NCBI GenBank assembly: GCA_963816065.1 | Contig: CAWFJG010000001.1 | Span: forward strand, 248,001-312,000 | DNA length: 64,000 bases | Reading direction: 5' to 3' | Source of the DNA: Roseiarcus sp963816065 | GTDB lineage: Bacteria > Pseudomonadota > Alphaproteobacteria > Rhizobiales > Beijerinckiaceae | Part shown: in pieces, positions 19,521 to 28,442 of the stretch | Layout: each line of letters starts with the position of its first letter | How positions within the stretch are numbered: position 1 is the first letter of the stretch | Translations under genes and position numbers: made by a program | Notes under the pieces: model-generated | What the model saw: only the letters and a program-made list of their open reading frames with translations | What the model was told of the DNA's origin: nothing | Database searches by the model: none

Positions 19521-21017
19521 ATGCCTCCGCCGCTTATCGAACTGCGCCACATCAGCAAGCACTTCGCGGGCGTCAAAGCGCTGGACGACGTCTCGCTCGC
19601 TATCGCCCGTGGTGAAATCCACTGTCTTGCCGGTGAGAACGGCTCGGGCAAGTCGACAATCATCAAGGTGATTTCCGGCGTCTATCAGCCTGATGGCGGC
19701 GAGCTTTTTATCGACGGCGCGCCCGCGCGTCCGCTGACGCCGATCAGCACCATCGCTCACGGCATCCAGGTGATCTTCCAGGATTTCTCGCTATTCGGCG
19801 CGCTGACCGTAGCCGAGAACCTGGCGCTCAGCACCGAGTTGCGCGAGCGACGCCGCCTGGTGAACTGGCGGGACGTGCGCAAGATCGCGACGGACGCGTT
19901 GGCGCGGCTAAACGTGCAACTGGATCTCGACGCCGACCTCGACACGCTGCCAACGTCCGGTCGTCAGCTGGTCGCCATTGCGCGCGCGCTAATGTCGAAC
20001 CCGCGACTGCTGATCATGGATGAGCCGACGACTGCGCTCACTCGCAAAGAGGTGGAAGCGCTGTTCGCCGTCGTGCGCGACATCCAGAGCCGTGGCATCT
20101 CCATACTGTTTGTCAGCCACAAGATGCGCGAGATGCTGGAGATCAGTGAGCGAATCACCGTGCTGCGCAACGGCCGTGTGGTGGGCGAAGGTCCGACGAG
20201 CGAGTGGGACGAGGTCTCTATCACCCGCGCCATGACCGGCCACGATCCCTCCGACGAGACTTATCGATGGGCGCGGCCGGCCACCCTTCCGCCGCCGCGG
20301 CTCGAAACCCGCGGCTTTGGCGTGCCAGGTCAGTTCTATGACGTCAACCTTACGATCTATCCCGGCGAGATTGTGGGTCTTTCAGGCTTGCTCGGCGCCG
20401 GCCGAACCGAACTCGCGACGGCGTTGTTCGGCATGTTCCCGGTTTACGAAGGCGGCATCCGTATTGACGACCGGGAAGTGCGGCTCGGCAGCGTGCAGGA
20501 CGCGATAGCGCAGGGCATCGCCTACGTGCCGGAGGACCGGTTGGGCGAAGGCTTGTTTCTGACGCACACGATCAATCGCAACCTGCTTGCGAGTTCCTAC
20601 ACCGCCCTCGCCCACAACGGCCTCATCAATTTTACGCAAGCGCTCGCGCGCTCGTCGGCGATGATCAAGGACATGCAGATCGCGACACCGACCGGTGATC
20701 GGCCGGTGATTGAGCTGTCGGGCGGTAACCAACAGCGCGTTGTGATCGGGCGCTGGCTGATGAACCACGCGCGACTGTTGGTCCTGAATGGTCCGACCGT
20801 CGGCGTGGACGTGGGCTCAAAGGCCGGCATCCATCGCAAGATTCGCGATCTCGCTGCAAGCGGCCTCGCCGTGCTGATGATTTCTGATGATGTGCCTGAG
20901 CTCGTGCAGAATTGCAGCCGCATCGTCCTGATGCATCGCGGCCGCCTCATCGAGGATTTGCCAACGTCGGCGGTGACCGAGGCGCTTGTCGCCGATAAAC
21001 TGAAGGCCCTGGCATGA
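19521..21017 (+). CDS. Sugar ABC transporter ATPase, RbsA type with two ATP domains
   Basis: The 498-residue protein has two ATP-binding domains. The first (about 5-240) shows GENGSGKST, a signature region with TSGRQLVAIARAL and Walker B LLIMDEPTTALT. The second (about 260-495) has the degenerate P-loop GLLGAGRTE, a clear signature ELSGGNQQRVVIGRWL, and an altered Walker B, LLVLNGPTVGVDVGSK, in which Asp-Glu is replaced by Asn-Gly. One catalytically weak half is usual in RbsA-like proteins, but here the change is in the Walker B acidic pair. The gene overlaps the first permease gene by four bases, so the two are translationally coupled. Confidence 0.93.
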   Translation: MPPPLIELRHISKHFAGVKALDDVSLAIARGEIHCLAGENGSGKSTIIKVISGVYQPDGGELFIDGAPARPLTPISTIAHGIQVIFQDFSLFGALTVAENLALSTELRERRRLVNWRDVRKIATDALARLNVQLDLDADLDTLPTSGRQLVAIARALMSNPRLLIMDEPTTALTRKEVEALFAVVRDIQSRGISILFVSHKMREMLEISERITVLRNGRVVGEGPTSEWDEVSITRAMTGHDPSDETYRWARPATLPPPRLETRGFGVPGQFYDVNLTIYPGEIVGLSGLLGAGRTELATALFGMFPVYEGGIRIDDREVRLGSVQDAIAQGIAYVPEDRLGEGLFLTHTINRNLLASSYTALAHNGLINFTQALARSSAMIKDMQIATPTGDRPVIELSGGNQQRVVIGRWLMNHARLLVLNGPTVGVDVGSKAGIHRKIRDLAASGLAVLMISDDVPELVQNCSRIVLMHRGRLIEDLPTSAVTEALVADKLKALA

Positions 21018-21994
21018 GCCTGCTGTTGCGGCGATCCGAGACCATCATTTTCCTCGTCGTTTTGGTCGCCGTCGTGACGATCGGCGTCATCAACCCCGCG
21101 GCGTGGGAACTCGGCAACATCTTCAGCCTGCTACGCGCCAATGTCATCACCGGCATTATGGCGCTTGGCGTGCTGACGGTGCTGATCTCCGGCGGCATCG
21201 ACGTCTCCGTGCCGTACTTCGCAATGGCCGCGATGTACGTCACGCTGCTCGGCATGCTGAACGCCGGCTACTCCGGCGTGGCGCTGCCATTCATAGCCGC
21301 CACGCTGATCGGCCTGTTGCTCGGGGCGCTGAATGCGTTCTTCGTAGATAGCATGCGGATGATCCCGCTGATCGTCACGCTTGGCACGGGCACGATGGTG
21401 CGCGGCTTCCTGCTCGGCGTGATCGGGACCGCCAACATCAATATCGACCGCATGCCGCAATCGCTAATGCATTTCGCCAGCCTGTCTTTGGTGAAACTTG
21501 TGCAGCCGGACGGCTCCACCATCGAACTCAGCGCCATGCCGCTAACCTATCTGGCGCTCGCGCTGCTTGTGCACCTGCTGCTTCGCTACACCATGATAGG
21601 ACGGGGCGTATACGCCATGGGTGCAGACAAGGAGGCGGCGCGGCGTGCGGGCTTCGACGTCCGTCGGGTCACCTACTTCGCCTATTGCCTCTCAGGCGCC
21701 CTCGCCGGTTTCGCCGGGCTGCTCTACGTCTCGATGTCCTCGCTCGCCAACCCGCGCGACCTGGCCGGCACCGAAATAGACGTGCTGGCGGCCGTGGTGC
21801 TCGGCGGAGCCAGCATCTTCGGCGGCCGCGGAAGCGTGCTCGGCACCATGCTCGGGGTGTTCACTCTGGTGCTGGTGCACAACAGCCTGATCATCCTTCA
21901 CGTCAGCACGACCTGGCAGCGCGTCGCGGTCGGCGCGATCGTGATCGTCGCCACTGCGGCGACGGCCTGGCGCGATCGCAAGCGTCTGGCGTGA
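21014..21994 (+). CDS. Sugar ABC transporter permease 1
   Basis: This is a 326-residue inner-membrane protein with about eight to ten helices and the BPD_transp_2 features of ribose-type permeases: GVLTVLISGGIDVSVPYFAM near residue 55, VDSMRMIPLIVTLGTG near 112, and the EAA-like loop YAMGADKEAARRAGFDVRRV near 205. It starts in the overlap with the ATPase gene. With the second, different permease encoded next, the importer channel would be a heterodimer. Confidence 0.92.
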   Translation: MSLLLRRSETIIFLVVLVAVVTIGVINPAAWELGNIFSLLRANVITGIMALGVLTVLISGGIDVSVPYFAMAAMYVTLLGMLNAGYSGVALPFIAATLIGLLLGALNAFFVDSMRMIPLIVTLGTGTMVRGFLLGVIGTANINIDRMPQSLMHFASLSLVKLVQPDGSTIELSAMPLTYLALALLVHLLLRYTMIGRGVYAMGADKEAARRAGFDVRRVTYFAYCLSGALAGFAGLLYVSMSSLANPRDLAGTEIDVLAAVVLGGASIFGGRGSVLGTMLGVFTLVLVHNSLIILHVSTTWQRVAVGAIVIVATAATAWRDRKRLA

Positions 21995-22008
21995 GGGGAG
22001 CGACGACG

Positions 22009-23007
22009 ATGTCCCAGGAAAAGGACTTGCGCCGCTTCATCAGTCGGCAAGCCAACCTGCTGCAGCTCCTCGGGTTGGCGGTGGTGATCTTCCTTCTGAT
22101 GACAGCGCTTAACCCAGAAAAGTTCCTGCGCCCCTACAATTTCGAATCGCTCACCTTCCTGGCGCCCGAGCTCGGGCTGTTGTCGTTGGCGATGATGCTC
22201 TCGATGCTGACTGGCGGAATTGATCTCTCCGTGATCGGCGTCGCTAATCTCGCCGGCATCCTCGCCGGCCTGCTGTTTCATGCGGTGGGCGGCGCGCAGG
22301 GGCCCGCGCTCACCCAGCTGTCGCTATTATGGGTGGCGCTGGGTGTGGCGATCTCGGTATGCACCGGCTTGCTCGCCGGCATGGTCAACGGCTTTCTGAT
22401 CGCCAAGGTGCGCATCACGCCGATCCTGGCGACGATTGGCACCGGCCAGCTCTACGTCGGCGTCTGCCTGGTGCTCTCAGGCGGGCCTGCGATCGTCGGC
22501 TTCCCAAACGGCTGGGATGCAATCGGCAACAGCAAGCTGCTCGGTGTCGCCCTGCCGCTGGTGCTGTTCGTGGTGATCGCAGTTGTGATGGCGCTGGCGC
22601 TGGCGCGCACTCCGCTCGGAATCAACCTGCAGCTGATCGGCGCTAACCCCAAGGCCGCAGTCTTCGCGGGAATCCGCACGAGCCGTGCGATCCTAGTCTC
22701 CTATGCGGTCAGCGGCGCGCTGGCGAGCATTGCGGGCATCCTGCTGTCGGCGCGCGTGAACGCCGCGAAAGCCGATTACGGTACGTCGTACCTGCTGGAG
22801 GCGGTGCTGATCTCGGTGCTCGGCGGAACCAACCCGGCCGGCGGCAAGGCCTCAGTGCTCGGGGTCGCGATTGCTCTGGTGTCGCTGATGCTGCTTTCCA
22901 GCGGATTTCAGCTGCTGCGTTTCAGCAACTTCCTGGTGGATTTCATTTGGGGCGCGTTCCTGCTGATCGTCATTGCGATCAACGCACTGCGCAACCGATC
23001 AACATAG
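22009..23007 (+). CDS. Sugar ABC transporter permease 2
   Basis: This 332-residue membrane protein resembles the preceding permease but is clearly distinct. It has the ribose-permease phrases LSMLTGGIDLSVIGVANLAG (near residue 65), VNGFLIAKVRITPILATIGT (near 125) and the coupling loop LIGANPKAAVFAGIRTSRAI. The ATG at 22009 gives a cytosolic N-terminus of about 17 residues before the first helix; it is 14 bases after the previous stop. Together with the first permease, ATPase and binding protein it makes a complete importer. Confidence 0.92.
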   Translation: MSQEKDLRRFISRQANLLQLLGLAVVIFLLMTALNPEKFLRPYNFESLTFLAPELGLLSLAMMLSMLTGGIDLSVIGVANLAGILAGLLFHAVGGAQGPALTQLSLLWVALGVAISVCTGLLAGMVNGFLIAKVRITPILATIGTGQLYVGVCLVLSGGPAIVGFPNGWDAIGNSKLLGVALPLVLFVVIAVVMALALARTPLGINLQLIGANPKAAVFAGIRTSRAILVSYAVSGALASIAGILLSARVNAAKADYGTSYLLEAVLISVLGGTNPAGGKASVLGVAIALVSLMLLSSGFQLLRFSNFLVDFIWGAFLLIVIAINALRNRST

Positions 23008-23016
23008 GAGCCGCGC

Positions 23017-24093
23017 ATGGCCAAGGTGCACCTGCGGCACGCGCTTTTTGAAGAGAAGGAGCGCAGATTCCTGGAGTCGGACGGTGTGGAAGCGTCGCTG
23101 TTCCGCTACGACACCGGCGTCGAGGCGGTGCGGCTAGCGAACCGGCGCGGCTACGTAATCCTGCTGCCTTATTTCGGACAGATGCTTTGGGATGCGCGTT
23201 TCGACGGCGTGCGGCTCGGAATGGGGCACGCGTATCCGGCGCCTCGTCCGGCGAAGGTGATCGTCGACACTTACGGGTGCCTCGCCTTCCATAGCGGTTT
23301 GTTGCGAAATGGCGTGCCGAGCTCACAGGACGACCACCAACTGCATGGCGAGTTCTCGTGCGCTACATTGGATACGGCCGCGCTGGAATTCGGCGGCGAC
23401 AACGAGGGCGCGTTCATCCGGTTGACCAGTGAGTACGAATACATCGCCGGCTTCGGCTCACACTATATGGCGCGACCTTCGGTGACGCTCCGGCCAGACT
23501 GGACGCTGATTGACATGGGCATGTCGGTGGAGAACCGTGGCGGTAAGGCCATGGATCTCATGTACATGTGCCACATCAATCTCGCCTTCGTCGAGAACGC
23601 GCATATTCGACAGGCGGCGGCGTATACGCCCGAGAACGTCGCCGTGCGTACGGCGATTCCAAGCTTTGTGCAGCCGACACCGGAATACCGGGCGCTGCTC
23701 GAAGAGCTCGCACGCAACCCCGGCCGGATGGAGCATCTCGATCCGTCGCTCGGGTACGATCCGGAGCAAGTCTTCTATCTTAACAATCTGCGGCGCGACG
23801 CTGCTGGAATGACCCATGTCATGATGCGCCGGCCGGAGGGTGACGGCCTAGCGGTGTCGTTCTCACTCGACGCCTTTCCTTATCCTGCCCGTTGGCTGCT
23901 GCGCAACGGCGACCTTCAGGTCGCGGCTGTCGCCTTGCCGTCTACCTGCCACCCGGAAGGCTATCTGACGGAGAAGAGCGCCGGGCATGTGCGCAGCCTC
24001 GCGCCGCGAGCTAGCGCCGACTTCCGCGTGCGCTTTGGTTATCTCGACGACGCCGCGGCCGCTAAGATGGACGCAACAATCCGGAGTTTGTGA
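23017..24093 (+). CDS. DUF4432 / aldose 1-epimerase-like protein
   Basis: The 358-residue protein belongs to the galactose-mutarotase-like superfamily, in the DUF4432 branch. Its all-beta character and phrases such as YGCLAFHSGLL, DDHQLHGEFSCA, VTLRPDWTLIDMGMSVENRG and MYMCHINLAFVEN, with His residues at the places expected for sugar binding, support this. Members interconvert anomers or bind sugars, and similar genes accompany deoxyribose operons in other bacteria (DeoX-type). It lies nine bases after the second permease stop and three bases before the kinase gene, so it is part of the same operon. A mutarotase step before phosphorylation is the likely role. Confidence 0.8.
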   Translation: MAKVHLRHALFEEKERRFLESDGVEASLFRYDTGVEAVRLANRRGYVILLPYFGQMLWDARFDGVRLGMGHAYPAPRPAKVIVDTYGCLAFHSGLLRNGVPSSQDDHQLHGEFSCATLDTAALEFGGDNEGAFIRLTSEYEYIAGFGSHYMARPSVTLRPDWTLIDMGMSVENRGGKAMDLMYMCHINLAFVENAHIRQAAAYTPENVAVRTAIPSFVQPTPEYRALLEELARNPGRMEHLDPSLGYDPEQVFYLNNLRRDAAGMTHVMMRRPEGDGLAVSFSLDAFPYPARWLLRNGDLQVAAVALPSTCHPEGYLTEKSAGHVRSLAPRASADFRVRFGYLDDAAAAKMDATIRSL

Positions 24094-24096
24094 CCA

Positions 24097-25041
24097 GTGA
24101 GCAATCGTATCGCCGTCGTCGGCAGCAACATGGTCGACCTGATCACCTACGTCACTCGCATGCCCGGTCGCGGCGAAACAATCGAGGCGCCGCGTTTCGA
24201 GATGGGCAATGGCGGCAAGGGCGCCAACCAGGCCGTCGCCGCCGCGCGGCTCGGCAGTGAAGTGCTAATGGTGAGCAAGGTCGGGGATGACGTGTTCGGT
24301 CAGAACACTATCCGCAACTTCCAGAGCAACGGCGTCGATACGCGCCATGTCGATGTCGTGCGCGGCGTTTCGAGCGGTGTAGCGCCGATTTTCGTCGAGC
24401 CATCGGGCGAGAACAGCATTCTGATCATCAAGGGCGCGAACGGCCATCTGGCGCCGTCGGACGTGGACGCCGCGGCGAACGATTTGCTCGGCTGCGACCT
24501 GATCCTGCTGCAGCTCGAAGTGCCGCTGGAGACGGTGTATCACACGATCGAGTTTGCCGGGCGCCACGGCAAACCGGTGTTGCTAAATCCGGCGCCGGCG
24601 ACGCCGGAATTGAATCTTGCGAAGCTGAGCGATGTGACTTTCTTCACACCGAACCGCAGCGAGCTGGCGTTGCTCTCCGGCCTACCCACGGAGACCATGG
24701 CCGAGATCGAGTCCGCAGCGCGTAAGCTGCTTGCGGCCGGGATTCGCGTTGTGATCGCCACGTTGGGGAGCGATGGCGTGTTGCTGGTGACGAAGTCCGA
24801 AGCGAGGCACGTCCCGGCGGTGCCAGTAAAGCCATTCGATACGACCGGGGCGGGCGATGCGTTCATCGGCAGCTTCTCGCACTTCTATGCGCTAAGCGGC
24901 GATATCGCCGATGCGCTGCATTGGGCGGTTCGCTACGCTGCGCTCTCTGTCACGCAAGCCGGAACGCAGAAGTCGTACGCGGATGCCGCAGCGTTTCGCG
25001 AGTTTTGCGCCGCCCTTGAGGATGGCGCGGCGACGACATAG
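24097..25041 (+). CDS. Ribokinase/deoxyribokinase-family sugar kinase
   Basis: A PfkB-fold kinase of 314 residues starting at GTG 24097. It has the N-terminal substrate motif MPGRGETIEAPRFEMGNGGK with GANQAVAAARLG, the lid region, and the C-terminal anion-hole motif FDTTGAGDAFIGSFSHFYAL carrying the catalytic Asp. These match ribokinase over the full length. In this operon its product would feed deoC, so 2-deoxyribose (giving deoxyribose 5-phosphate) is the favoured substrate; ribose is the main alternative. It is the last gene of the cluster, followed by a transposon-scarred region. Confidence 0.88.
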   Translation: MSNRIAVVGSNMVDLITYVTRMPGRGETIEAPRFEMGNGGKGANQAVAAARLGSEVLMVSKVGDDVFGQNTIRNFQSNGVDTRHVDVVRGVSSGVAPIFVEPSGENSILIIKGANGHLAPSDVDAAANDLLGCDLILLQLEVPLETVYHTIEFAGRHGKPVLLNPAPATPELNLAKLSDVTFFTPNRSELALLSGLPTETMAEIESAARKLLAAGIRVVIATLGSDGVLLVTKSEARHVPAVPVKPFDTTGAGDAFIGSFSHFYALSGDIADALHWAVRYAALSVTQAGTQKSYADAAAFREFCAALEDGAATT

Positions 25042-25099
25042 CCCAAAGAGCGAGTGTCGGCTCAGGTCGTAGAATCGCATATCGGAGCTGGGCCACGGC

Positions 25100-25333
25100 G
25101 CCAGGGAATGTCTCCTTCGGGCGGACACCACGCGTTCCACAGCAAACGTGATTGTCGACGCGGCGTGGCGCCCGGGGCTAAAGGTGATCGCCCTTGCGCC
25201 AGGTTGGGTCGCCGCCGCCGAACTGACGAAGTCGACGGGGGTTCAATCCCAGGCCATCGCCCAGTGGCGTTTCGATCGCGCCTGCGCCAAGGGTCCCGCA
25301 CTCGACGAGAAAGATGCTAATTTTGGTCGATGA
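25100..25333 (+). pseudogene. Remnant of a transposase helix-turn-helix subunit
   Basis: The frame reads Thr-Arg-Ser-Thr-Ala-Asn, then VIVDAAWRPGLKVIALAPGW, then LTKSTGVQSQAIAQWRFDRA. The second helix resembles the recognition helix of the small HTH protein encoded by IS66/IS3-type elements (a specificity loop followed by Gln-Ala-Ile-Ala-Gln-Trp-Arg). It has no good start codon or ribosome binding site and stops after about 60 residues. I read it as a decayed fragment; the family is uncertain. Confidence 0.35.
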
Positions 25334-25480
25334 ATTCGGCATGACGGGCACGCGCGAACTATCTGCGATCCTCTTCGCGGCCCAGCCCGACTTGCGCAGA
25401 TCCGGGGATGTGGGATAGACAGTTCAAAGACTTAGACGAAAAGTCGTCACTACATTACTGGCGAGAAGTTGGGCTAGGCG

Positions 25481-26088
25481 CTGGGAGCGAGGAGCGGGGG
25501 CTGGTTTTCTGCAAGGCGCATGGGCTTGGGTAGGTTGACGCCGAGGCGGTCGAGGAGGGCGGCCTGGCGGGCGTCGGGGCTGGGCGACGCAACGCAATCG
25601 GATCTCACACTCCAACCGGCAGCAGGTTCATAGAGGGCGTATCCCTTCTCTTCGAGGAACGCGCGCGCCTTCGGAAGGAAGGCGGTCACGGTCCCAGGCG
25701 GACGATTTGCAGCTTGCGGGTTACGCGATCGACCTCGGCAAGCCCGTCGAGCCACCTTTGCAGATCGCCGGGCTCTTGGTCGAACTTGCCGACCAGCCGC
25801 GGGTAGTATTCGCCCGCCAGTCCCTGGACGTGCGCGGACGCTCTTCGACCAAGGCGTCCGGCGGCGGCTCGGGCGCCGGATTGGGCTCTTCCTCCAGCGC
25901 CTTCCACTCTGGACGCGGGCGGCAACCACGGTGAAGCGTTCGCGCGCCGCGGTCGGGTCGGACGTCCCCAGCGTGACCTAGAGCTCCCGCTTGCCGACCC
26001 TGGTACAGAGCCGGTCCGGGACAGCCTTGCGGAAGATGTACGTGCCTGTCCGCTTGTCCTTGACCGGCTGGGTCATTCTCAAGGCCAT
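25481..26088 (-). pseudogene. Decayed phage-type integrase, N-terminal part
   Basis: On the minus strand an ATG at 26088 begins MALRMTQPVKDKRTGTYIFR and continues KAVPDRLCTRVGKREL, the DUF6538 head found on many tyrosine recombinases. A TAG at 25978-25980 interrupts it; the same frame resumes VTLGTSDPTAARERFTVVAA. Further shifts follow, with recognisable pieces such as GEYYPRLVGKFDQEPGDLQR. The catalytic C-terminal domain (Arg-His-Arg-Tyr set) is absent. The last segment (25481-25700) reads in an open frame but I cannot place it. With the tRNA-like text at 26165-26225 next to it, this looks like an old integration site. Confidence 0.55.
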
Positions 26089-26434
26089 TTGTGGCGGCGT
26101 CCTGTAGCAGAAACACGAGCAGCGGCATCCTGAACGATTGAATGAATGATAATATTGAATTTTACGTTACGCTGGCAGAGTGGGAGAGATTATCCTCTAC
26201 GTCAAGGTTCGAATCCGCGACCACTTGCTTTGGAGCCGGCCGATATTATTTCTTCAGCTCCTGAAACGATCGGCACTCACCTTGCTCGCAAATTGAACGG
26301 TCGCGCTCGCGCCATCCGAGTTGTGTCCTCCATCCTGACCTCTGATCCGGAAGGTAAATTCCTTGATCTCCGCCCGCTCGGCGAATGCCGGCGACCCGCC
26401 CCGCCAAACTTCGCAGTTGACCGACATCGTTCTT

Positions 26435-27796
26435 TCAGTGGCCTTCCGGCCGATATCTCGGCCTTCGATCGTCGACGCGCTTGGCCTTCGAGAGAGCGCG
26501 TTCGAGCGTGTTCGGGGGCAGGATATCCACCTCGAAATTGACGGCGGTATCGTTCTTCAGCTTCGTCCGCACCCGCTCCTTCAGGTCGGCGCCGAAGTGA
26601 TCGATATCGGACGGCGTCGTCGCAGGATCGCGCTCCACCAGCACCGTCGCGTGGTCCATCGGGCCCTGCTTTTCGAGCACGATCTTGAACTCGACACCGG
26701 TCCCGGGAACCTCCAGCAAAGATCGCTGCACCTGACTCGGATAGACGTTCGCCCCGCGGATCAGCAACATGTCGTCGAGGCGGCCGTAGACGCCTGCGGG
26801 AAGGCGAGGATAGGTGCGTCCGCAGGAACAAGGTTCGTTGACCATGTGGGATTCGTCGCCGGAGTAGAAGCGGATCATCGGCTGCGACTTGCGCTTGAGG
26901 TGGGTGTAGACGATCGCGCCGCTCTCGCCGTCGGGAAGGACGCGCGAGGGATCGTCCTTGGCGACGATCTCCGTCCACACTTCGTCCTGCATCACATGCG
27001 GGCCCTGTGCCGCGTCGCACTCGGCGTTGGTGGCCCACGGCGTCATCTCGGAGGTCGTCGCCATGTCGCGGACCTTGATGCCCCAGCCCTGTTCGAGCGC
27101 CTGCCGCGTCCCGGGAATCGACGAGCCGGGCTCGCCGATGAATATGCCTAAGCGCAACGGGGACCTGACGGTGTCGTAGCCGAGCGCGCGCGCGGTTTCG
27201 AGCATGTGGAGCGCATAAGTCGGCGTGGTGACGAGCACCGTCGAGCCGATCCGATGCATGAGGTCGAGTTGCCGTTCGGTCTCGCCCGCGCCGAGCGGAA
27301 ACGCGGTGGCGCCCAGGCGCTCGACGCCAAGCAACGCGCCCCACCCGCCCATGAACAGGCTGAACACGGTTGCGAGTTGCACCACGTCGCCGGGGCGCAC
27401 GCCGCACGTATAGAGCCCCTGCGCCATGACGTCGGCCACATAGTCCCAGTCCTGGCGCGAAAATGCGTAGAGGGTCGGCTTTCCGCTGGTTCCAGACGAT
27501 CCGTGCACACGGATGATGTCGATCGGCTCGCAGCCGAGATAGCGCCCGAACGGCACATGCGACGCCTGGTCGTCGCGCAGCATCTGCTTGGTGATGATCG
27601 GCACGCGCTTGGCGAAATCGTCGAGCGTCCTGACCTGTTCCGGCTTAAGGCCGTGCTTGTCGTAGTGGGCGCGATAGAAGGGCAGCCGCTCGTAGACATC
27701 GTGCAATTGCCGCTGCAAATTCGCCAGCACCTCCGCTTCGCGCTCGGCGCGCGAACGCGTTTCCTTGGTGCGGTCCCAATAGGCGCCGTCCGCCAT
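26435..27796 (-). CDS. Phenylacetate-CoA ligase-family acyl-CoA synthetase
   Basis: The 453-residue protein is an adenylate-forming ligase of the PaaK type (usual length 430-450). It shows the P-loop RVHGSSGTSGKPTLYAFSRQ (near residue 96), the central TSEMTPWATNAEC block, a PCSCGRTYPRL cysteine-rich motif, GRLDDMLLIRGANVYPSQVQ (the hinge) and a C-terminal Arg/Lys-rich end near AKRVDDRR. It activates a carboxylic acid with ATP and CoA. It is 39 bases after the thioesterase gene in the same direction and divergent from the B12 mutase genes, so it probably makes the acyl-CoA that the mutase uses. PaaK relatives often act on aryl acids, but the substrate here is unknown. Confidence 0.9.
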   Translation of the reverse strand: MADGAYWDRTKETRSRAEREAEVLANLQRQLHDVYERLPFYRAHYDKHGLKPEQVRTLDDFAKRVPIITKQMLRDDQASHVPFGRYLGCEPIDIIRVHGSSGTSGKPTLYAFSRQDWDYVADVMAQGLYTCGVRPGDVVQLATVFSLFMGGWGALLGVERLGATAFPLGAGETERQLDLMHRIGSTVLVTTPTYALHMLETARALGYDTVRSPLRLGIFIGEPGSSIPGTRQALEQGWGIKVRDMATTSEMTPWATNAECDAAQGPHVMQDEVWTEIVAKDDPSRVLPDGESGAIVYTHLKRKSQPMIRFYSGDESHMVNEPCSCGRTYPRLPAGVYGRLDDMLLIRGANVYPSQVQRSLLEVPGTGVEFKIVLEKQGPMDHATVLVERDPATTPSDIDHFGADLKERVRTKLKNDTAVNFEVDILPPNTLERALSKAKRVDDRRPRYRPEGH

Positions 27797-27835
27797 GATG
27801 CTCCTCCCTCTTCGAACGTCCTTGTCGGCGTTCCT

Positions 27836-28321
27836 TCAAATGATGTCTGGATCCGCGACTTCCGCTTCGGCCATTATCCTTTGGGCGTCGAGGACTGCGC
27901 CTCCGATGAAGCGGGCGTGACCGAGGAATTCGCCGACGATCTTGCCCGAGGCGTCGGTGACGCTGACGTCATAGAGGCCGACGCGCCCGGCCCTCGCGCG
28001 CTCGATCGCCCGCGCGACAAGCCGCTCGCCGAGTCGGCCCGGCCGCAGGTAGATCATCGAGCAGTGATGGGCGACCGACCGCTCGTTGTGGCTGTTGCAC
28101 GCACAGGAGAGCGCGGTGTCGGCGAGCGTATAGAGCACCCCGCCATGGCAGGAGCCGAAGCCGTTGAGCATGTCCTCGCGGACTGTCATTTCGAGCAGGG
28201 CGCGCCCGGCGCCGGCCGAGACGAGGGCGACGCCGAGGGCGCGGCTCATCCGGTCGCCCGCCAGCATTCGTCGCGCGCAGGCGGCTCCGACCGCATCGGC
28301 GCCGTCATCCTCCTGAGGCAT
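27836..28321 (-). CDS. PaaI-type hotdog thioesterase
   Basis: The product has the hotdog-fold PaaI signature MLNGFGSCHGGVLYTLADTA near residue 52, with the catalytic Asp after Leu-Ala, followed by HHCSMIYLRPGRLGERLVAR. The size, 161 residues from the ATG at 28321, is normal; a GTG at 28349-28351 would add ten residues. Such enzymes hydrolyse acyl-CoA thioesters and often rescue CoA from dead-end aryl-CoA intermediates. The gene starts about 120 bases from the divergent TetR gene, with an inverted repeat between them, and precedes the CoA ligase gene in one transcript. Confidence 0.88.
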   Translation of the reverse strand: MPQEDDGADAVGAACARRMLAGDRMSRALGVALVSAGAGRALLEMTVREDMLNGFGSCHGGVLYTLADTALSCACNSHNERSVAHHCSMIYLRPGRLGERLVARAIERARAGRVGLYDVSVTDASGKIVGEFLGHARFIGGAVLDAQRIMAEAEVADPDII

Positions 28322-28400
28322 CGCATTCCATTCGCTTTCGCATCCCGACACTCTTTCCGAGCGCGGGTCGGTGTCGATTGATTATGCATAACTCGACGTG

Positions 28401-28416
28401 CTAAACAATCGTTTAG
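28401..28416. promoter_or_regulatory. Putative TetR operator
   Basis: The sequence ctaaacaatcgtttag is a perfect 6-bp inverted repeat (ctaaac/gtttag) around a 4-base centre. It lies between the divergent thioesterase and TetR genes, 27 bases before the regulator's GTG, in an AT-rich stretch. Operators of this shape are usual for TetR proteins, so it likely controls both transcripts. Confidence 0.65.
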
Positions 28417-28442
28417 TTAGCTGGTAGGAAGGGACCGCGCCC

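Noticed and set aside
26165..26225. Possible tRNA gene (T-loop text ggttcgaatcc)
   Set aside because: The T-arm stem is poorly paired, no matching acceptor stem or full anticodon arm can be built, and the length is short. At most a fragment.
26277..27407. 376-codon minus-strand frame overlapping the CoA ligase gene
   Set aside because: It is the ligase gene in a different frame; the translation is Arg/Gly/Ala-rich and lacks any domain, while the ligase frame shows all family motifs.
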